A stretch of 64,000 bases of DNA. Origin: Luscinia megarhynchos. Its lineage: Eukaryota; Chordata; Aves; Passeriformes; Turdidae. The notes under the pieces were generated by a model. The model did no database searches. It was given only the letters and a program-made list of their open reading frames with translations, and was not told the DNA's origin. The stretch is taken from assembly GCA_034336665.1 (NCBI GenBank), contig JAPFBE010000002.1, positions 33,397,406 to 33,461,405 on the forward strand, in the 5' to 3' direction. Below, piece after piece: positions 13,101-26,440 of the stretch (positions are counted from its first letter, which is position 1; each line of letters begins with the position of its first letter). A program made the position numbers and the translations under genes.

Positions 13101-14539
13101 GTATGGTCAAAATTTAAAGCTATTTCCAATCACGAATACTTCCTGCGAGAGACAAGAACAAGACAAGTGTTTTGATTAACATCAAGAATATTTCAAGCAG
13201 CACTATTTATCAAAGCATGCAGGGATGACTTTGCATAGTAATGAGGTATAATAAAATCATTGATGCAGATGTAGAAAAAGCATTATTACCCTCCTTTCTT
13301 TCAAATAGTAATTCTTGCATTATTTTTCATTGATTTATTATCATTCCCTGAGACAAAACAAAGTAACTTTTTCACAAGAACCTTTTGACAAAGCTATAAA
13401 TTAGAGAAAAAATTTCAAGATACCAACTAAAAATTGGTTTTATATCAGAGCACTGAAATCAATAAATTATTCCTGAAAGAAAGTCTTATTGAGAAATTTG
13501 ATTTTCATTACTTAAAAATGGAGAAATAAATTTTGTAGTGGCATGAAAAAGACATTAAAAGAGTTACAGCACAACTTAATTTTCATTATTTTCCTCAGGA
13601 AACTGACCAGAAAAAAATGAGTAGAAATGGAATATACAATGCTCAAAGTTCCAATGTTGTAAAGTTGTAAAATAAAGTTGTAAAATGGAATGGATGAGTA
13701 GAACTAGCTCTTTTAACCTCCCTTACCAAGAACTAATGGGTTATCTGCAGCTGACAGCACCTCCCACACAATAAGCATATGCTGCAGAGGCGTGTATGCA
13801 CATCCTCATGGGAGGATTTCTGCCAGTAACCCCTTCTCTCCCCATGTCCCTCTCCATTATCAAATAATTATGTAAGAATTCAGGATTTGACTCGACACTG
13901 AAAGAACCAAACTGAAATGTCAATTTGTTCTCTCCAAGAATGACAGAGTGAACAGTCTATGTGAGCCTAGCAGTGGCACACTGCAGCTCACTAATGTAGA
14001 ACAGCAACTCAATTTTCCCCTTTTGGAATCTGTATTGCTGGTTCAGTTTATTGTGGGTTTTTTTCCAATTTTCCCTACTTTCAAAAATCAACGAAATTAT
14101 ATAAAAACTAGAAGAAAAAGGACAGGAGAAAATGTTACACAGTGAGAAGCTTACTTAGTTTAACAAAAAAGAAAATTATACCAGATTAAAACTAACTCAC
14201 TGTCTTCAGCTCAGTGGTAGTTGGATGGGGTATAACAACTAATTGACTTCATATCAAAGGGATAAGGAACACCATATTCAATGTTGATTCCAAGAAGTCT
14301 AGATAATTTCATGCCAAATTATTTTCTTATACCTGCCAAGGTGTGAGGATTCTTTGCAGTGTATTTCCTAGCATATAAGTATAGCTGAAATTTACCATAT
14401 GTGTATAACTTAGATTTCATTCATCTCATACCAGTACCCATTAGATCACATTCCCCTGCTGTAGCATGTGCATGCCATGTACTCTTTACATTTTCTTCTG
14501 TGATCCTCTGCTTGACTGTGCACTTTATAATCCATTGAA
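10111..14539. other. unannotated AT-rich DNA
   Basis: No gene or classifiable repeat recognised. A minus-strand segment at 12137-12191 has an acceptor-like 'attatgtcaccag' and the donor GTTG|gtaagac with an open frame. I treat it as a pseudo-exon and use it as a gauge of how often such signals arise by chance in this window. Confidence 0.5.
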
Positions 14540-14694
14540 TCCATCCATCCATCCATCCATCCATCCATCCATCCATCCATCCATCCATCCATCCATCCAT
14601 CCATCCATCCTCCATCCATCCATCCATCCATCCATCCATCCATCCATCCATCCATCCATCCATCCATCCATCCATCCATCCATCCATCCATCCT
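14540..14694. repeat. (ATCC)n tetranucleotide microsatellite
   Basis: About 155 bases of nearly pure ATCC/CATC repeat, close to 38 units. A single phase slip at about 14610 (CATCC followed directly by TCCATCC, one A lost) divides it into two blocks. It produces spurious open frames on both strands (His-Pro-Ser-Ile on plus, Met-Asp-Gly-Trp on minus). Its length and purity suggest it is still mutable and polymorphic. Confidence 0.98.
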
Positions 14695-14771
14695 ATCCAT
14701 TATGATAACCAGCATATTTGTGTTTCTGCTGAGTGCAATGCTAGGGTAGAACTCATGTTGTGATACTTCAC

Positions 14772-14794
14772 AATGGCCAAAAATGCTGGCCATT
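14772..14794. repeat. short perfect inverted repeat
   Basis: AATGGCCA and TGGCCATT are exact reverse complements, separated by seven bases. It could form a small hairpin. It lies about 80 bases beyond the ATCC microsatellite and is probably fortuitous. Confidence 0.6.
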
Positions 14795-17700
14795 CCTGTC
14801 ATGACTAATGCAGTGCTGGGGGCTCCCACTATACAAGACATAACATTAAGTAGATATGTTTATAACACAGAGAAACTGGACAGAATTCAGCCCTTAATGT
14901 TACAGCATCTCCTGCCTAAAAGATTGTTTTGTGCCACATTTGCAAAAATGTTATCACTAAAAAAATATCTGGCCATTTAAGAGACTGAGGGGCTGAGGGA
15001 AGGCCAAGAATAAATGCAACATCATTTTGCAGCCATCATGTTTGTGCTAATAATGGATTAATAGAATAATGGAATAATAGACCTCTGGAGAAAATACAAG
15101 TTTATGCCTGTTATTCCCAAATTAGACTCCAGGAAGTGTCACTTTATTCAGCAAGGTGCTCCTTTCTCAAAAAAGTAATCCTTTTAAGTCTATATGTTTT
15201 CTGTATAACATGGAGATGCAACTTTCAGATACACTCAAACTAAAGTCCTTCAGAATATCCCCTAGTCAGAGTGAGCTCTCTGTATTATTTAGTATGATCA
15301 TATTTTAACATGAAGAATTAATGAGGAAAGGAAAGAAATCAAGTTTCTCCTTTGGCTATATTTATTTCAAACAATATTTAAATTAAAATGGTCCTCAGAA
15401 CTTGAGAATTCAAGAGCTGAAATGTAACAATTATGCCATGATTATGGCAAGACTACTAGCTGGAATAGGTGAGTTCAAGAGTTTACAGTTTCCATCATTT
15501 TAAGATGAGACTAGCTAGAACCTTTCGAGAATGCTGTAAATATCTCTTGAGTATTTTGCTCTTTCCTGGTTGTATGGAGAAACTATTGAGACTAGCTTCA
15601 AATTCTGCTAGGTGTGCAGATCACTGCTCTGTGATCCCCCTCAATGTTAAATTTACCTTCTTTCTTGTTTTAATTCACTTTTTCTTTATTTCAACTCACT
15701 TCTTTTTAAAAATATTTCCATTTGTTAAACAATGTATAGTTCAAAAAAATTTGCTTTCTCTTTTAGAAGGTATCACAAAATGGGTCTAATCGTCTTGCAT
15801 GATTTGGATTATAATCCAGGTCTGCACAAGGAAACGGGATGAGCCAAGAGACTCATTGTTTTATCAGAAAAATCAGAAATCAGTGAAAGAGAAACCAGCT
15901 TTTGAAGATTATCTGAGCTGGAGCTGTTCAAACATCCAGAACTGTGGGATGGCTGCCATAAGCAGCAGACCAAAGGGAATAAAAGAAACTAGTTGGAGTC
16001 AGTTGTGCAGTGGCCAAAGAGATCCAAATGTCAAAATGCCCTGATATGGCTTTCTAGCCACTCATGCTATTTTTTACATAATAAACTTTGAAAAAGACCA
16101 GGAAGTGCTGAACACTATGAGACATCTTGCTCCAAAGTAATTTTACTAGAATGTAAACATTTTTAAAGTAAATTCCATTAAACAGTTAAGACTTATCTAC
16201 AGAGAATTTTCTTAGAAAAATTGGCATTGAAAGCTGGTTTTTATTTTCAGTTTGCTACTGTAGACTTTCTAAAGTAGATATTTCCTTATATGTCTTTCCA
16301 TTTCCCGTTCTTTAAATAAAATATGATTGTCTTCTTTATTTTAGAAATAATCCAATTATGGAAACTGTCAGAGTATCAAAATGCAAAGGAAAGAGTGGCC
16401 ACAAATTTAATTTTGCCTCTCAAGACCTTAGAAAATTCTTTTGTGGGAAAGGCATGTTTCAAATTAGCTCACTACTAATACTTTTAAATTTACGGGCTTC
16501 ATCTTGGAGATGCTACTGTTCAGCTTTTAAGCATAAATTCATGCAAATTCCGAGATCACACACAGTAAATGCTTAATTTTCATTCACAGTTGTCCTGAAT
16601 ATATAAAAATTGGAAAGCTGGATGTTGCAAATTGTCTTTTCATGGTAAATCCATTATGTAGTGTAACTGTGTTTTGAAGTGTGACCTGTTTTAATAAATA
16701 TATTGTCTTATTGAGTTTGCTATGATTTTTTCATTGTAGTAAGACAGAAATATTCTTAAATCTTGTATCTTGGAGACTGATGTGAAAAGGGTGATTGTGG
16801 ATACTGAGTCTAGTAACTTGATGGTGTCTGATTTTGTAGCTACAGATGTTTGGTCTTTAAAATATTACATATATGCTTCATCTGAAAAATGCATGCAATA
16901 TATAACTTCTATGTCTGACTTAATGAGAGAGAGAAAGAGATAACATCTCTAATAGGAAAAAAACCCACAGGTTCTCTTGTTCACATACAGTGCAGCAGCT
17001 GTTACTGCAACAAATAAAAGATACCTTTCTCATATTTATGAATGTTGATGTGCATCCAATGATTTCCTTATAATAGTTTACTAAATTAGGCCCAAAAAGA
17101 CCATTCAAACTTTGGACTGGTTTGTACATGTCAGAAAAATCAGTCTTAAAATGTCCTAATGATGCAGATTTTCAATAAGATTATACAACTTCTTATAATT
17201 TCATAAAAAAAAGAAGCACATGTCCAGTACAGAAAAAAAAAATTCTTAAAACTAAAGAAACAAGCAATCATTCTGAATCTATAAAAATTATTAGAATGAA
17301 GAAAGATTTTCTTTTCTATAGCAATTCATTCACTTCAGCTTATGTTATAACTTATGTCATCACAGAATAAGTTAGAATCTGAAAAAGATTTTATTAGACT
17401 CTCCATGTATTGTCAAATTGGCATAAGTAGATTCTTCTTAGGAATTAATGTTTTCTTTCACTTTTAGAATACTTCTTTAATGATCTATTCTGCACATGTA
17501 CTGATTTCTGTCTATTTCTGAAAGGAAGATTTCATGAGAGACAAGTTCTCAAAGGCAAAATCATTCTCATGGCTGATGAATAACACTGCACAGCACACAG
17601 CTGGTATTTTGCATTATTTAGGAGACAGACTGAAATTTTGCTGGAATTAACATTTTTTTGGTTAGTGTAATGATAGCCACAACTGGAAAAAGGACCAATA

Positions 17701-19681
17701 TTTTTGCTTTTTTAACTTGAGAGTGTAAGTTTTCATAAAAGTCCAAGAACCACAAGGTTAGGCCTCATTGAAATTTTCAAAAAGGCATTAAATATTAAGA
17801 TGTGAATTATGAATCTATTGATTTGAAATAGTTCTCACTGTTTCCCATATTTTCTGCTGAACTTGGAAGCTTCAGAAATCAAATTCTGTCTGTGGCTGAG
17901 ACCCAGAGACATTTTTTAGAGCTTATAAGATTTTGAGTCATGAAGATCTGACCCTCAGAGATGTCAATTCCAGGCAATGGCAATTAAGGTCCAGAACATT
18001 TTCAGAGTTTGTATCTCAGTTTCTCAAAGGACTCAGCCTCACTAAGTGGCCAAGTTCTCTCCCTTTAATTTCTTTTTCTGCTGTGTCAACATTACAGCAG
18101 TCTCAAAAGCTAACAACTAACTCAAATGGTGAGGGGGTGACCATTCTTAAAACTGCTATTTTATGTCCTGGAAGAGATGGAATAAGAGACAGGCTGGTCA
18201 TTTGCTTTTCAACAGCAATTGGAATAGACATGAAGAAATCTGTGTATTTGTTGGGAGGGATGCTAGCTAATTCTTTCACTGTGAGTGCTTTTGTGGTTTT
18301 GGATTCGTTATTAAAATTCTAGGGGGAGAAAATACACAAAACCACACAGCTGTGCTATTCATTCATTCTTTGTCTCTTGCTTGTTTGTTAAAATGCAGAG
18401 ACCACCCATGCCATGACAGCATTGACCAGAATCTATGGAAGATTTGCAGCTCAGGGTCCATTACAGCACCAGCTATGGAATGACCTTTCTGCCAGGGACA
18501 AGCTGGCTGCTGCTCTCAGCTGGAGATTGAGGCTGCTTCGTGATCGAGGTCAAAAACAAGACAGTGCTCTAGCAGCAAGTGATGGTCAAATGTCATTGGA
18601 AATGGAATAAAAGACACTCAGTTCTTTAATATTCACAGCCTCCATTCCAAGAGAAAGGAAAAAAGCAGAAGAGTTTGGCAATTTCCTCCTAAAGGCCTCA
18701 TGTGCTTACTCCAGCTGACATCTGGAGCATGCTGATCCCAAAGGACTCAGCTCTTACAAATTACTATAGAGTGGGTGAAGTTCATCTCTCACAGTGATCA
18801 CAACTCCATGAGCCTTTCTATTTGTGCCATATAGTCTCTTTCAGGGACCTGTCTCAGCTCAAAAATGTGTATGAATCTGGGAATGCAGGAGGTTAGTATG
18901 GAATATGTGCTTGTTTTCCTAGTTTAAGATTATGAAGGCTTAGGGATCTGGAGTAATAAACAAATTCCAGGATATCAGGGACCTTTGTTTCCTGTGACCT
19001 TAGGGATGATATTCCACATACTCTTGTACATGGAAAGAAACCTCAAGAAGACAGAAAGCAGTCTATTTTCCATAAGGGTACTGCTTATCTGTTAAGAAAA
19101 GCTTTAAAAACAGAACGGAGGGGGAAAGGCAGTGTGAGTGACAGAAGTTAATGGTTAGGAATTAAAAGTGAAATTTGAATAAGACTATAACGATTTCTTG
19201 AGTGGGAGGAGGTAAGGGTTATTCAGAATAAGATCAAAAGACAAGAAAAAGGAAATTAGAGGTCAGGCTATTTATTTATGCATGCTGATGAATAGCATAC
19301 AGGAAAAGGGACTGAAAAACTTATGTTAAAATAATACAATTTTTTAGAAGGACAAAGAATGACCATGGAACTGTGTCTATTGAAATAATGGAGGAGAGAA
19401 AATGTTATATAAAAAATTAGGTAAACTTCAATGCTGAGAGAGAATTTTTATTCACTCTCTAATGAGAACAAGGATTAAGAGATAAAGCAAAGACTAAAGG
19501 AAAAATACAAGGGTCATGATTTACCCTAGGCAGAGATGTAAGGAGTGTTGTAAGAGATAAACTTGGTTAAAAGATAAAATTCTCATTGACTCCACCCCAA
19601 AGAAGGAATTTTAAAGACTAGCGGATGGTAGATACCATACAAAAAACTAAATTTAAGAAAGCAGCCAGAATATGTAAACAC

Positions 19682-19758
19682 AACGGGGAAAAAAACAAAA
19701 AAAAGGAATTAATTAAAAAAAAACCAAACAAAAAAACCCAAAAAACAGAAAAGCAAAA
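19682..19758. repeat. A-rich low-complexity tract
   Basis: A series of A runs is interrupted by single C or G residues (for example aaaaaaacccaaaaaacag). Simple low-complexity DNA; no attached element recognised. Confidence 0.65.
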
Positions 19759-22700
19759 AAGGGCATGAAATGAGGTGCAACTATAAGCAGCTACTTAGGT
19801 TATAAAACGCATTAATTCTATTATTGACTTAGTATAATACTTTGAAACACTTGTTTTTTTGGGATTTTTTCATTTTCTCTGTTAATTTTAAAAGAAAGAG
19901 CAAGGTCTACTCTACTCAAATTGCTTGTAGGTGAATGTGGGCATGAAGGTGTTTCATGCCTTTTTTTACCACTAAACAAGCCATCTGTGATCAAGTGACT
20001 AATAGAATTAAGATTGCATCTTCCCACAATATTTCTTAAGGAGATGATAAAATAAAACATTTGCAGCTATCTGGAAAATAAGGAAGAAGTTACATGCAGA
20101 TGGCATCCAACGTGACAACAGGATTGGTTTTTTCTAAGCAGAAATTTTGTCAATCTAAGCTGATTTCCTTCTGCTTAGGATGTCAGGCTGGACAGAGGAA
20201 AGAAGTCACTGAGGCCTTCCATTTTGCCTTTAATAATAGTACTGACATCCTCACATGACCTACCCACAGATTATGCAAAAAACATAGTCTTGGTGAAATT
20301 CTTACAAGAAGGGTGCAAAACCAGTTGACAAGGTAGCATGGAAGGATATGTTAAGGGGAGTTATGTGAGCTCTCCTACTGCTTATCTCCTCCTCAAGTTT
20401 TATTAATACCTGAATGCTGCAACGGAAAATGTGTTCATTAAATTGTAAATGGCATGAAGATATGATCTAGGAGAACAATATGAGCAAATGAAGAGTAAAA
20501 CATCTGAAAAGGAACAAGAAGCTGTTACAGATGTAGGGTAGAAGCCAACTAGCTGGAAGAATCCTGCTTAAAAATGGGTCTGGAGGTGTTGTGGAGCATC
20601 ATGACCTGAAGGTGTTTCAGGGAGTTGTTTAAAAGGCAAACAGTATCAGGGTGAATAAAGCAGAGCACAGAGCAATCCTGTTTTGCTTATCACTGAGAGC
20701 ACTTCAGCTGAAGTAGAGCACTCTTTCAGAAAATGGATAGGTAATAATTGGAGATAACTCAGAGGTCACAGTAGGCCACAAAATGATGAGTTTAAATGCA
20801 GCAAAGATTCAAATCAGCTATTGTGAAGCATGTGGGAAGAAAGACCTCCCTCCATTATCACACACAGGATTGCCTGGGAATGCTGTGATCAGTGAAAGTC
20901 TTTAAGAAGAGGCTGCAACAGGATCTGCCAAGAGTGACACTGGCAGAGTTTCTTATGCCTCGGGCAACAGGATGAACACTTGAAGTGCTTTTCAGCACTG
21001 TTCTTCCACGACTCTCTAGTTCTGCCATTTTCTCTAATACTTGAGCATATTGCTATGTTGGGTTTGACACTGAAAGTTGGGTGGGCTAGCTCTAGGTGTG
21101 GTTTGTTGGAAGCTTTGCAAAAGGCTAAATAATTCTGACATCTGCTGTTTTCCATAGGAATAATGCTAGAACTGCTCGTGTCAAAGAGATATGCATGAGC
21201 TAAAGTTGCTCCTTGGGACAAAACTGTTAATGGGATGTGTTCTTCCTTTTAATTTCCGGAACTGGACACACAACTGTGTTCTCAAATATTTATCTTACAT
21301 AAGCTCATTTCTAAGACATGTTCTTCTATATGCTGCAAGTAGAAAAACAGAGAACATGATTCAAAACACAGCCCTATTCATTTTAACCCAGAATGGATAG
21401 CTTGAAATTGTGTGTCCCAAGGGACTATTAACAAAGATGGTATTCAAATTAGATTAAAGCTGGCAGACATGCTGTGAGTTATGTCTGCTCATTTCCCACA
21501 AGATTAAGATTTTCGTTTGTTCCCAGTAATGTATGTCAACATGAATTAATGCAGGTATTTTATTACATATGTGGAAAAACAAATCAGACTCATCATTTAT
21601 CTGCAAAGGAAAATACACAAGATTGTGCTTTCTGGGTTACTACTATAGTTATCATGTCACACTGTAAAATAATCTCACCCCCAAAGGCTTATAAATTAAT
21701 GAGATCTGATTTTACTCACTTTTTTTTTTTAGTCTTTTTATGAGTGGCATTTACATCTGTGCTAGAGTAGTATAAATGCAAAAGTTATGAGGAAATATTT
21801 AAATACCAAGAGTAAACCTGTTTCCTACTCAAATACTGTGGGATGGTGTGCTTTCCTAAAATTTTGATTATGCTGGTTTTTTTTCATTTTTCTAATACCA
21901 GATCACGATATTAATTACAGCAATTACATAGTATTGTCAGAGAGAAATGTCTATGTCCTTTCCCTAGTGTGTTCCGAGAAATCAACTACAGAAAAGTGTT
22001 TTGAGAGAATGAGTCGCTTTAGGCAAAGTGCAATTCACTCCTGATTAAACAATTTTCCTCCAGACTAAAAAGGACTTTTTATTTCAATTTCTGCTTAGAT
22101 GGATACTTATCTTTTTAGTATAACATCATCTAATAGCAAAACTGAAAATTCTTGATAAAGAGGTAATTGCAAAAGATTTTTCAGGCAGAATCAAGGAACT
22201 GAGAAGAGAAATCCAGATTTTGAAAATTCATAAACTGATGAGAAATGTAAATAACTTCTGACACTGGAAAAAAGAGATAGAAAATCTGATGAAATGAGGA
22301 AGTAGGTCAAAAGGACGGCAGCATTTATACCAGGAGAATTAAAACCATAAAGCTCCACAACATGAAGGTCTTTAATGTTTTTCTTGACTGAAAAGCTATA
22401 ATTTTGCAAGCATGATATGAAAGCAAACTGAATATTAGGGCAAGTTTTAAGCATGACAGAAATGGATCATATATAATGTGAAAATACATCAACTGAAAAC
22501 TGTAGGAGGCAACTGGTCCATTCAGTTTTAGCCAGTTCAGATTGTTTCAGTGATCAATGCCAGGTACAGAGAGAAATGGCACAGAGCACACATGTAGAAA
22601 CTATATATTCCCTGTCTTTGTTCTAAGTCTAAATCTAATTCAGGCCTGAAATTAAAACATGAGCTTTCAATTCATGTCTACTAATAATGTCTGGAACCTC

Positions 22701-23906
22701 GAAGCTCAGAAGCTTCCAAAGTAATTAATGCTGGTGTGCAATGAGAAGAGTGGCCCAGAGCTGCTCCTGTATGAAATTCCATGAAGCAAGAAACCATTGG
22801 TAGCATTTTTGGGGCAAAGTAAGATGGTGTGCAAATGCCTTTCAGCTTGAATTGCAATTTTTGGAAAAGATCAGTGAAGATTTGGTTTCTATTTCAACTT
22901 GGGAGGTAATGAATAAATGGCAGCCATGGGAGGAGAAGAAATGGCTGTGGAAGGCACAATTTTTGTCCTGGCACAAATTTTGAGTCCCACATTATGTGCA
23001 GGTGAGCTGGCAGGACCAGTGCTCCAGGTCCTGGAGTGAGCAGATCCATCATAGTATCTGTGCTCTTTGAGGACCCACACAATACTGATTTCTTTTTAGA
23101 CTGGTGGTATAAGTGCAGGGAGTTTATTTGCAATGAAGTGATAGAGAGATGCATCTGGCTGTGATACCATGTAAAACTGAGAGCTTTTGGGTGAAACTTC
23201 ACAGAGAAACAGTCACTCCAGCAAGGCCTCCCAAGGCAATACTAAATGCAAGTTATAATTCTTATACCATGAGAAATGGCAATGCTTGCTAGTGAGTCCT
23301 TGCAGCACTTTCAGTTTATCTGATCCAAACTGCTGACTCTGTTGACCCAGGACAACAAAAACTGATTGGAACCACATAAATAGAGGAGCAAGATGGGAAA
23401 AAAAGGTGTCATTAGCAGAGGACTAAATTTAAAAATGTTCTAAACTGTGATTGAAAAATCTAACAGAATAAATAGATAGTTCTTGTTCCCTAATAAATAT
23501 TGTATTTCCCAAAGAAAAATGTTCCAAGGTATGATCCAGGAACCTGGCATATGAGAAATAGTATTTTGCAAGGTTATCCCAAGGGATTTTTGCTTTGTGG
23601 ATGGATTTTTGTGTGAGATCCTAATTGCTACTATTTGTCATATTTTCAGAATAAAATTTTAGGTAATGCTTTCAGCTTTTCAGTATATAGGTGAGGAGTA
23701 TATAAATAAATATAAATAATATAGGCTGCTGAGCATTTTCTATTGGAATTTCTTAATTATACTTGAGAGATATAAATTTATAAAAAACCCTCACAATAAT
23801 CTATTATTAAAATTTAAATAATTCTTCTTCAGTGTTTGGATGCCTGTTAAATTATATTTTCTCAGCGTGCCACATAATAGTTATTCAGTGTTTCCCTTTT
23901 CTCCAG

Positions 23907-23993
23907 TCAGATCAGGCCTGCACTCCTCACAATGCAATTCAGATGTCCTGTTGAGTGCCATCATAAAAAGGCTCATGAATGTCAGTGGATCAG
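23907..23993 (+). other. candidate internal exon B (gene unknown)
   Basis: An 87-base segment between a strong acceptor (gtgtttcccttttctccag) and a consensus donor (CAG|gtaaga). Two frames are open. The more protein-like begins with two bases of a split codon, contains DVLLSAIIKRLMNVSGS and ends with one base of a split codon. Its outgoing phase fits the incoming phase of candidate exon D (30421), giving a glycine at the junction, but does not fit exon C (28011), which would have to be skipped. I recognise no family. It may be a pseudo-exon. Confidence 0.22.
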
Positions 23994-25557
23994 GTAAGAG
24001 CCAACCTCTACCTGAATTCCAGTGAAGTGATACATCTCACAATAAAAGATAAAGTTTGTGTGTGAATTATCTTGCAGCAGAATTCATCTCTATACATTCA
24101 AATAAAATGTTTTAATGCTCAAATGCAGAAAGTTCCATTTTGAAAAAAAAAGAGCTTTAAGATTAAATATTTAACCATTGTTATATTAAAATTTAAGTGA
24201 GAATTTTCTTGGGGTTGGCAAGTCCTATTTTGGGGGGTGAGAAAAGAAGCTGCAACTCCCTTCACAAACCATAGGTTTTGATAATTTGCAATTAAATGCT
24301 ATGGAAAAATTATCCAGAACACTTGAGTTAGGCGTATTTGCAGCATTTCTGGAGATAAAACATAATCTTGAGATATTATGGAAGTATTCAGTTACTGATG
24401 GAGTGTATCCTAACAACTTGCAAAAGCAAATCTTTATGAACTGGCAAAACTCAGTGGAATACTACCAAACTTTCCTATTTGCCTACCATTTAATATAAAT
24501 GTTTTAGAAAGCAATGTTTAATTTGAATTTACTTTGGACATTACAGAAGATAGAACAGGTTTAACAAGTTATTGCAACTAGCTACAAACCTTGAGGCTTT
24601 TAAATCATTAAAATCTACTAATTTTTATTATGACACTGTCAGAGAGAACAAATATTCAAAGTAATTTAGTTTGTCTGTTCTTATTAAATATTAAATATTA
24701 TTATTAAATATCCCTGCTGATAAGTAAGACCATTCTAGAGATAATAAGAGCCACTGTGAATTACATGTCTAACAATTACATTTATTGAGAAATTTATTAA
24801 TTCTGTTAGCATTTAATGCAGTTTCCATATCATGCATTTCAGGAAATAGGTTTTCAGAAATCTGGTTTTGCTATGAGGGCTGCTGGACTTGTATTTTCCA
24901 GATGAGGAGTATTTGAGACTCAGCAGCTAGAATAGCTTTTCATTTAAACAAGAGTACTTTAGAGCAATGAAATATCTGATGCCTTAAGAGAAAAATTGTG
25001 TATTTGGCCATTGTAGGAGTTTAAAGCTGAAAATACTCCGCCGAAATGAGGGAACAAAGAACCAGAGTGCTGAAATCTGATTCTTGGTGACTCTGAAGCT
25101 CATAGACAGCAAAATACTGTTTTCTGCTTGAGGAGAATATTGTGAATGATGAACACTGGTAAGTTCATGGAAGCCCTGTTGTAAAGTATGACTGTGCAGA
25201 GGCCATTGGATGCAGGAAAGAGCAGCTGCAGTACCTCTATGCTCAAGTTTAAAGAATATTCAGGTTTAGAAGAGGCTCTGAGGAGGACAACAGCACAACT
25301 GTTGTCAATATCAGATTTGACCTTGGTCTGTAAAGGTGGCCCTACATGACAATGCAGCAATGAGACACATTGCAAGAGCCCATGCCATGTGGCTTGTTTT
25401 GATGGACACTGCCATCTGTACTTGCATTCTTTATTTAAAATCTGTATCTCCTGCACTTTTTCTATGACTAAAATGAGGCACAGAAGTCCTCCTGCAATAT
25501 GTGTACCCTTGGTTTCTTCCAACATATACTGCTTCTGTATCTGATTGCAAAATAACG
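23994..25557. other. unannotated AT-rich DNA
   Basis: Nothing firm. Frame 24241-24498 is open for 86 codons (ending YYQTFLFAYHLI) and has a weak acceptor-like CATAG at 24271-24274, but no usable donor and no recognisable family. An open frame of that length is not unexpected by chance here. The minus-strand frame at 25100-25525 ends just outside the LTR and also lacks recognisable similarity. Confidence 0.5.
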
Positions 25558-26440
25558 TGTTGGGTTCACCTTGACCAACTGCCAGATGCCCACCCAGCCT
25601 TCATTCTCCCCACTCCCTCCCACAATAAGACAAGGAAGGAAAATGAGTAAGCTTATGGGTCAAGGTAAAAAGAGGGGGTCTCTTATAGTTTACCATCACA
25701 GGCAAAACAAGCTTGATTTGGGGAAAAAAAAAATAGATTTGAACAGTGAGAAATTAGGACAAAATTTAAATGGCAGTTTTGCACCTACCCTTAACACTTT
25801 TTTCCCAGGCTGAAATTCATTCATTCATTCCCACTTCCTACTCCCTCTACATGGTGCAGAGAGGATGGGGAATGGGGCCTGTGGTCAGTCCATAAAGTCC
25901 AGTCAGTTTAGCTCTGATGCTCCTTCCTCCATGCAGTTTTTCAGTGCTCCAGCATGGACCCTCCATGGGCTGCAGCTTCTTCAGAGCCTTTCACCTTCTC
26001 TGGCATGGGATCCTCCAGGTGCTGAAGTGTGGATAGCTGTTTTTCCATGGCACTCCATGGCTTGCAGTGTGGATATCCTCTGGGATTATTTTCCTCCCAG
26101 CTGGCTGCAGAGAACTGCCTGCTCCACTGGTGTGTCTGCAGGAGCTGCAGGGAAATCTCTGGATTATCTGGAGCATCTTCTCCCCAGTCCTTCTTAGGGT
26201 CCATAGGGCTGTTTCTCACACTTTTTCCTTCAATCCTCAGCAGCAGTTTGACCTTTCTAAATAGGTTTTCCCCATGGTGCCCCACGCATGGCTGAAGGGC
26301 TCATCTGTGCCCAGCAGAGGGTCCAACAGGAGCTGACAGGAGTCAGCTGTCTCCCACATGGAGCAGCTCTGGGCTCTCCTCATAGAGGCCAGGGCTGCAG
26401 CCCCTCCCCACTGCCAGTACCTCAACACCCACACCCAACA
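25558..26440. mobile_element. solo LTR of an avian endogenous retrovirus
   Basis: An 883-base element with perfect 8-bp terminal inverted repeats, TGTTGGGT at the left end and ACCCAACA at the right. The body matches my memory of a widespread bird LTR: a 'cttgaccaactgccag' start, 'tcaccatcacaggcaaaaca'-like text, then repeated 'ctccatgggctgcag' and 'ggagctgcagggaaatctct' motifs. No gag, pol or env sequence flanks it on either side, so it is a solo LTR left by recombination between two LTRs. Flanking bases (taacg / gaagc) do not show a clear target-site duplication, suggesting an old insertion. The transcriptional orientation is uncertain. Frames up to 114 codons inside it are artefacts of its GC-rich composition. 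Confidence 0.82.

Larger units (their letters stand above)
14695..23906. other. long unannotated AT-rich stretch
   Basis: About 9 kb without a recognisable gene or repeat. It contains an 8-bp perfect hairpin at 14772-14794 and an A-rich low-complexity block at 19682-19758. At 18397-18609 an acceptor-like 'tgcag' is followed by an open frame ending in TAA, but there is no good donor and no known family, so I do not call it. The interval 20.1-20.8 kb has the texture of a decayed repeat that I cannot classify. Confidence 0.5.

Noticed and set aside
14421..14841. Long open frames encoding Met-Asp-Gly-Trp repeats (minus) or His-Pro-Ser-Ile repeats (plus)
   Set aside because: They are translations of the ATCC microsatellite, whose 4-base unit gives a 12-base period without stops.
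18397..18609. Open frame after an acceptor-like TGCAG, ending in TAA, possible terminal exon
   Set aside because: No recognisable family, no polyadenylation context seen and no internal donor of quality. An upstream exon with the matching phase was not found.
24241..24498. 86-codon open frame with protein-like composition between candidate exons B and C
   Set aside because: An open frame of this length is expected by chance in a window this size, and there is no usable donor to join it in frame to exon C.
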